DNA of 11,666 nucleotides, from the NCBI GenBank assembly GCA_000697335.1, contig JNEM01006272.1, positions 1-11,666 of the forward strand. Reading direction: 5' to 3'. The stretch is from Conidiobolus incongruus B7586. Lineage: Eukaryota; Entomophthoromycota; Entomophthoromycetes; Entomophthorales; Conidiobolaceae. Below are positions 7,843 through 11,666 of the stretch, in pieces; position 1 is the stretch's first letter, and each line of letters starts with the position of its first letter. The position numbers were made by a program, and so were the translations under genes. The notes below the pieces were generated by a model. That model was not told the origin of the DNA. It saw only the letters and a program-made list of their open reading frames with translations, and made no database searches.

Positions 7843-8040
7843 CTATAAAATATGAGATAAGATTAAAATCCACTTTATTTTAACATTAAATTACGAATAA
7901 TGAATTTAATACATTAAAATGTTCAAGATTCATTTATAAACGTTTCCTTTTAAGGCTTAGATCCCAAAGATTTAACAACTATTTTACATTGCAGCATTAT
8001 TACAAATCTCTCTCAAGTCAATAAAGATAATTAGGAGAAT

Positions 8041-8690
8041 TTTCTTCTTATTAAATGCTAAGAAAAATAAAACTGTATAAAAAATTAATTGATTAAAATA
8101 GAATTTAAATATATATTGAGATCTTCATTATTCACAAGAATGATATAACTTTTTATTGAATAATTTATAATGATTTAATGTTATCAACAATTGATAAATA
8201 CTATTTTTAATAATTTATAAACTTTTATAGAAAATGGCCCACATTTTATCCATTGATTATTATCAATAAAGATACTAATTTGTTAATAAAGATATTAATT
8301 TTGTAGTGTTATAAAGAGATGAGAATAGTGGTACTGAAACGATCAAATAAGCGCCCAAAATAAAGGATTCATGTAGGTCAATTAACATCAACTAGGTTGG
8401 CAATTATTTGACACGTTGCCGATTCATTCTTTTTAAAGCGCCTTACTAACCTTCTTATCCCGACATTTAACTTTAACTGGGTAATATAAGGTTATAATTA
8501 TTTTATTCAGAACTTTAATTGATAATACGGAAATATTGTCACAAATTTGATATTATTAGAATTTTTAATATTGAAACTATAATATTGAGTTTGAAAAGGG
8601 TTTTTAATTAAGTGGAATTAAAGGAATTTAAAAATTGATTATAATGTCGTACATTGTAATTTTTTGCATTACTCGATAACTTTTTAGAAT
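8041..8690. other. Intergenic stretch upstream of the 690-codon gene
   Basis: The block 8310-8480 is less AT-rich than the rest, and no gene was identified in it. On the minus strand, 8391-8275 is open for 38 codons and hydrophobic (FILGAYLIVSVPLFSSLY), too short to call. A short tandem repeat lies at 8264-8301. The distal promoter of the downstream gene is likely here. Confidence 0.45.
8264..8301. repeat. Two-copy imperfect tandem repeat, 20-bp period
   Basis: The core AATAAAGATA followed by TAATTT occurs at 8265 and again 20 bases later at 8285. The two copies differ at two positions within the first 18 bases, both C versus T. Confidence 0.6.
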
Positions 8691-8693
8691 TGA

Positions 8694-8698
8694 CCAAT
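8694..8698 (+). promoter_or_regulatory. CCAAT box upstream of the 690-codon gene
   Basis: ACCAATCA lies about 155 bases upstream of a TATA box and about 350 upstream of the start codon, which suits an NF-Y/HAP complex site. Confidence 0.5.
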
Positions 8699-8853
8699 CA
8701 GAGATTATTGAGATCGACTTTTCAGAGTTTGGGGATGGAATTTGGAGTAATTAGATGGACAACATCCATTAACCTTTTCTCAATTTAAGATGGGTGAAAA
8801 AAAATTAGTACAATTGAGGATACTGAGTTTATAATTTGATAAATTAAATTGGG

Positions 8854-8861
8854 TATAAATA
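8854..8861 (+). promoter_or_regulatory. TATA box (TATAAATA)
   Basis: A consensus TATAAATA sits in the centre of an inverted repeat (GGGTAT-AA-ATACCC, 8851-8864) and is followed by CCCCT at 8862-8866, which matches the fungal stress-response element core. Transcription probably starts some 30 bases or more downstream, leaving a pyrimidine-rich leader of about 160 nt. Confidence 0.6.
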
Positions 8862-8990
8862 CCCCTTCCATTACACACAATTTTCAAAAACTATCTTTTT
8901 TAATCTTTTTAAGTATTTTTATCTATTGAATTGATTTCAATATCTGTTCTCTTTTCTTTTAATTAATCAGTCTATTTATTTATTGTTCTT

Positions 8991-9011
8991 TTTAACTATT
9001 GTATAGTTAAA
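8991..9011 (+). repeat. Perfect inverted repeat in the 5' leader
   Basis: TTTAACTAT and ATAGTTAAA are separated by TGT, giving 9-bp arms and a 3-nt loop. It ends 37 bases before the start codon, so it would form a hairpin in the mRNA leader or a symmetric protein site in DNA. Confidence 0.6.
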
Positions 9012-9048
9012 TAATTAATTGTATATTTATATAATAAAATAAAATAAA

Positions 9049-11121
9049 ATGAATCAATCTTTTGACAAGTCCAATTTCGAAGATCCTTCATATTTGATCG
9101 AAGAATATGAATGGATTCCTTTATATGATACCACCCTTGTTCGTAATCTGGATGTGATTTGTCCAAAATACACCGAGCTCATCAACGAGCAACCTTCCAC
9201 TGCTTCAGCCGCCACGGTGACCAACTTCATCGTTCAGCACACCGAAGTCATGTTGGAAGTCAAAACCACTTTCCCTCAGCAAAAACTATTCAGCTTGAAA
9301 GAAGTTACCAAACCACTCAAAGAATTCCAATCATTGGCTCTCAATTTGCAATTTGAAATGAAGCAATTCTCAAGGTTGAGTTTATTAGAATTGGGCGATG
9401 TTAGAGAAATGAGTGAAGAAGATTACTTCAGTCTTGTTAAAGTCAGTTTAATTGAATTCTACAATCGAGTCTGGGAAAGTCAAAGCGAAACAGGTAAAGA
9501 AAGCTTCAAACAGTTCTTGAAGCAAAAGCCTCAGCCTTTGCAGGTCTCAAAAAATGATAATAAATCAGGCAAGAGCACTCCTAGCTCTAAGAGATCTTCA
9601 AGACCTTTGAGTGCAACGGTATTTGCTAATAAACTTATACACAAACTCTCTGGAGTTGGAAGATCAAATAGCAACTTGAATCTCAGCCAATCTCAATCGC
9701 AATGTTCCACTCCAAAATCCCAATCACCGCCATTGTCCCGTGACACTTCAATCAAAATGCTAAACGCTTCACGATTCCTTAAAAATGCCGTAACGCTCAG
9801 CGCAGGTAACACACCAGTATCAAATATGGCGGTGCAAATTTCATTCGAATCGAGCGAGTATGACTTACCCCCTTTCACACTAAAAGTTACAGTTGATATC
9901 ACATTAGAGAGGCTTGTGAAGGCAGTTCGTAATAAGTGCATTTTAGATGGCCACCCAATACCAGATCCCTATTTCCAATTTGTCCAAATTGATCAACCTG
10001 AAACCAAAATCAACTCGGAAAATTTGCAAGACTTTCTAACCTCTTTGGGTCATCATCAGTTGAATATTATTGCCGATGATGCTCAGCTTGGATCTCCAGA
10101 CTCCACTCTCCTCACTCCCTCTGTCATGCCCAAGTTGACGCGCAGCAATACTCAAGTGGTGGCTAAACGCCCTCAGCCTAGACAAAGGAATCAGAAAGTA
10201 TCTAGGGTCTTGAATGGATTAGATTTAGGTGTCTTTGTTAATGAACCTCCTGTCATTCCTCCCAGAAGAAGAACTACCAAAACTCCAAACCCCGCTCTCC
10301 AAGCTAAGGTGAACCAAAATTCTTCCAAATTGAACCTTACCATACCTCCTATCAAAGCTCCTTATGCATCGTCTATTCCACAGTTAGATAGTGAACGATC
10401 AAGTCTTGAAGACTCCTCCTCCGAAAAAGATTCTCCAATTACCCCTACATCCAGTCCACCTACTAATCCTATCCTTCTCAACTTCAAGCAAAAGCATGAT
10501 CCTGAAGCCAAATCTCCTACTGCTGCTAAGAGAGCCTCCAAATTCTTTCGCTCTTTGACCATGAAATTTGACAAATCTAAAAGTTCAAGCTTACAAACAA
10601 GCCCCACCTTAGTTCGTTCTCAAACATCAATTCCTAAATCCTCTCCCCAAAAGGAGACACTCGTCTTTAAGAATCTTTTAGAAGGAGGTCAACTTGAATT
10701 CCCTGGATGTAATAATGATAGTTTAGGACTTCAAAGCAATGGTGTTCAACACCTTAACATCTCTGTTACTATCAACCATGACCTCAAGTACCACTTCGAA
10801 CTTGATCCTTACCAGCCCACATATACCTCAGTAATGAATCGAGTGATCTATCACTTCAATCAAATTGGTGTACCTCTCCGCATCCTGAACGAAATGTGCC
10901 TAGTATATCTCTCAGAAGGCGGCAACATTGAAATCACTAATACCACCCAACTTCAACAGTTGATCAACGACTGCAAAGGACAAGACAACTTGGACTTGCT
11001 CCTCGTTCCCAAATCTCTCATGGAAGATGATAAACGCCGTGGGATTCAATGGGAACTTCCTCCCAACTTGTATGATTTGGGTATAGATTTGGAAGGCCAA
11101 CACAGTGTCATTGTCCTCTAA
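9049..11121 (+). CDS. Intronless 690-residue scaffold-like protein with two PB1-like domains
   Basis: I do not recognise a named family. Residues 1-165 look helical and acidic (SYLIEEYEWIPLYDTTLVRN at the start). Residues about 170-255 are a Ser-rich basic linker. Residues about 262-344 form a beta-grasp-like unit (FTLKVTVDITLERLVKAVRN ... LNIIADD). Residues about 345-560 are low-complexity and Ser/Pro-rich, with PVIPPR at 401-406, a PxxPxR class II SH3 ligand, and a basic KRASKFFRSLTMKF at 494-507 with a possible PKA site at Ser497. Residues about 566-655 form a second beta-grasp unit whose end, VYLSEGGNIEITNTTQLQQL, resembles the acidic loop of a PB1 domain, though with fewer acidic residues. 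There is no signal peptide or membrane span. PB1 and SH3-ligand modules suggest a cytosolic signalling or polarity scaffold; this is inference. The start has A at -3 (AAAATAAAATG). It has no intron, unlike both neighbours. The TAA stop is followed by AATAAA. Confidence 0.9.
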   Translation: MNQSFDKSNFEDPSYLIEEYEWIPLYDTTLVRNLDVICPKYTELINEQPSTASAATVTNFIVQHTEVMLEVKTTFPQQKLFSLKEVTKPLKEFQSLALNLQFEMKQFSRLSLLELGDVREMSEEDYFSLVKVSLIEFYNRVWESQSETGKESFKQFLKQKPQPLQVSKNDNKSGKSTPSSKRSSRPLSATVFANKLIHKLSGVGRSNSNLNLSQSQSQCSTPKSQSPPLSRDTSIKMLNASRFLKNAVTLSAGNTPVSNMAVQISFESSEYDLPPFTLKVTVDITLERLVKAVRNKCILDGHPIPDPYFQFVQIDQPETKINSENLQDFLTSLGHHQLNIIADDAQLGSPDSTLLTPSVMPKLTRSNTQVVAKRPQPRQRNQKVSRVLNGLDLGVFVNEPPVIPPRRRTTKTPNPALQAKVNQNSSKLNLTIPPIKAPYASSIPQLDSERSSLEDSSSEKDSPITPTSSPPTNPILLNFKQKHDPEAKSPTAAKRASKFFRSLTMKFDKSKSSSLQTSPTLVRSQTSIPKSSPQKETLVFKNLLEGGQLEFPGCNNDSLGLQSNGVQHLNISVTINHDLKYHFELDPYQPTYTSVMNRVIYHFNQIGVPLRILNEMCLVYLSEGGNIEITNTTQLQQLINDCKGQDNLDLLLVPKSLMEDDKRRGIQWELPPNLYDLGIDLEGQHSVIVL

Positions 11122-11171
11122 AAATTTCCTATATGTCAAAATCTAACAAGTGTATAAATTTTATAATATTT

Positions 11172-11177
11172 AATAAA
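11172..11177 (+). terminator. Poly(A) signal AATAAA
   Basis: It lies 50 bases after the TAA stop of the 690-codon gene and is followed directly by an A-rich tract, a normal position for 3'-end formation. Confidence 0.6.
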
Positions 11178-11666
11178 CAAAAAAAACTAGAAATTTTTAT
11201 TTAACCTATAATTATCTATTGAATAACTTAGTTAATATTTTTTACTAACAAAATTTAAATATTTTAAAATATTTATTAACCAATTTTAAACCAATTGAAT
11301 AACTAATTTGAAAAAAAATTAATATTTATTACTTTAAAATTGAATATCAAAAAAAATATATATTGAAATGATAAACTATTAAAAAATTATTATAATATAA
11401 AATTAATTTTAAATTAAATATTTTATAAATCAAGTTTGGCAAAATTTTTATTAAAATTATTAAATTTTAAAAATAATAAATTCGGAATTAATATATTAAT
11501 AAGAAATATATAAATATAAATTAGATTTTCATATTTTATATATTATTTAAAAATTTTTCAAGGTTGAAAATAAAAAAAAATATAATTTATTATATATTAT
11601 TAAGATTTAAAAATCAATAATAATTTTTTAATTTTAATTTTAATTTTTATCTTTATCTAATATATT
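11178..11666. other. AT-rich 3' flank
   Basis: This is long A/T runs with stops in all frames. No gene, repeat array or RNA is visible. Confidence 0.65.

Noticed and set aside
8275-8391. 38-codon hydrophobic minus-strand open frame
   Set aside because: It is too short, overlaps the tandem repeat, and has no start context or neighbour to support it.
9693-11139. Several minus-strand open frames under the 690-codon gene
   Set aside because: They are short shadows of a long, well-supported plus-strand frame.
1-11666. Mobile element or retroelement as the source of the remnants
   Set aside because: I saw no reverse transcriptase, integrase, transposase or terminal repeats. The remnants show intron-like boundaries typical of host genes.

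Overview
This is eukaryotic nuclear DNA. It is very AT-rich outside genes, and it carries genes with many short spliceosomal introns of 49-57 nt (GT...AG ends), AATAAA poly(A) signals, and TATA and CCAAT promoter boxes. The small introns and compact layout suit a fungus, perhaps an early-diverging one, or another small opisthokont. The sequence alone does not settle this. The two intact genes use the standard genetic code.

Layout: (1) 1-496 is very AT-rich with no readable gene. (2) 497-3749 (+) is a broken, multi-exon kinesin gene whose motor remnant most resembles kinesin-12 (KIF15). Only the C-terminal part of the motor is readable, starting at the switch II motif. It carries nonsense codons, frameshifts, a small deletion and an apparently mutated splice acceptor, while its 3' half is still open. 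(3) 3720-4835 (-) is an intact five-exon gene for coatomer subunit epsilon, 300 codons, converging on and slightly overlapping the end of the kinesin frame. (4) 4836-9048 has no intact gene. It holds the epsilon-COP promoter, stretches of protein-like sequence on the minus strand (about 5.9-7.84 kb) that look like a decayed gene of unknown family, and the promoter of the next gene. (5) 9049-11121 (+) is an intact, intronless 690-codon gene for a Ser/Pro-rich scaffold-like protein with two beta-grasp modules resembling PB1 domains and an SH3-ligand motif. (6) 11122-11666 is AT-rich 3' flank.

The three recognisable genes belong to different processes: microtubule motor, COPI vesicle coat, and probable signalling or polarity scaffold. 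Nothing shows that they work together. No mobile element, tRNA, rRNA or CRISPR array was seen. The most informative signal is gene decay: the kinesin, and probably a second unnamed gene, are being eroded mainly by GC-to-AT changes and short deletions, beside intact neighbours.
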